Positions 11,752-11,839 of a stretch of 11,839 nucleotides of DNA are shown piece by piece. The notes beneath the pieces were generated by a model that had not been told where the DNA came from, made no database searches, and saw nothing but the letters and a program-made list of their open reading frames with translations. Position 1 is the stretch's first letter. The number at the start of each line of letters is the position of its first letter. The stretch comes from Goniomonas avonlea (Eukaryota; Cryptophyceae; Goniomonadida; Goniomonadaceae), in NCBI GenBank assembly GCA_003573635.1, contig QUTJ01031450.1:1-11839 (forward strand), given 5' to 3'. The translations under genes and the position numbers were made by a program.

Positions 11752-11839
11752 ACAAAGTGGCCAATTCCCACATTCCCAAGCACAAGTGGCCAATTCCCAC
11801 ATTCCCAAGCACAAGTGGCCAATTCCCACATTCCCAAGC
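11752..11839. repeat. 29-bp tandem repeat, three copies, continuing past the window
   Basis: The block AGTGGCCAATTCCCACATTC plus CCAAGCACA repeats with an exact 29-bp period (CCAATTCCC at 11761, 11790 and 11819). The copies are essentially identical and reach the last base. It encodes Trp/Gly/Asn-rich repeats on the minus strand, which I do not treat as a gene. Confidence 0.9.

Noticed and set aside
11752-11839. CRISPR-like array
   Set aside because: The 29-bp units are contiguous with no spacers, so it is a plain tandem repeat.

Overview
The window looks like nuclear DNA of a eukaryote, most likely a unicellular alga or other protist. Genes are broken by short spliceosomal introns (50-94 nt, with longer ones of 116-493 nt), coding strands alternate, and there is no ribosome-binding-site or operon layout. 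Simple repeats are dense: (CT)n, (CA)n, (GACA)n, (GT)n(GC)n and minisatellites. Two single N bases mark draft assembly. The sequence does not fix the lineage. The intron and repeat style would fit a chromerid, dinoflagellate relative, haptophyte or similar microalga, which is inference only.

The best-supported gene is a minus-strand, 11-exon gene from ATG 9660 to TGA 5717-5719. Splicing ten GT-AG introns gives one uninterrupted frame of 517 codons (522 if an alternative acceptor of exon 8 is used). The product is a soluble protein of eight EF-hand calcium-binding loops in four pairs. Pairs 1-2 and 2-3 are separated by spacers, and pairs 3-4 by a Gln/His-rich linker. Every exon junction keeps phase, and two EF-hand loops (EF1 and EF7) only become complete after splicing. 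The 5' introns are 50-86 nt. The 3' introns are mostly several hundred nucleotides and are each filled with a different simple repeat.

The left end (1-1560) holds two convergent cysteine-bearing genes. A plus-strand gene enters from outside the window and ends at 650 (two visible exons, CxxC cluster). A minus-strand reading frame runs from 1471 to 932, with duplicated FSLRKPAPV motifs and paired CxxC motifs. I recognise neither family.

From about 1560 to 5716 the sequence is repeat-rich and mostly without genes. It holds a diverged tandem duplication (1824-2014), a dispersed repeat family joined to CT tracts (3.0-5.5 kb), and a frameshifted reverse-transcriptase-like relic near 4381-4813.

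The right end (9661-11839) lies upstream of the EF-hand gene. It holds a possible divergent plus-strand small gene (9973-10500), a broken-looking minus-strand coding stretch (10626-11133), a hairpin-plus-T-run that resembles an intrinsic terminator (10718-10761), and a 29-bp tandem repeat running off the window end.

No prokaryotic operon, defence system, CRISPR array, tRNA or rRNA was seen. The most unusual local structure is intron 2 of the EF-hand gene. Its 3' splice region is duplicated around an inverted copy of the following exon's first bases.
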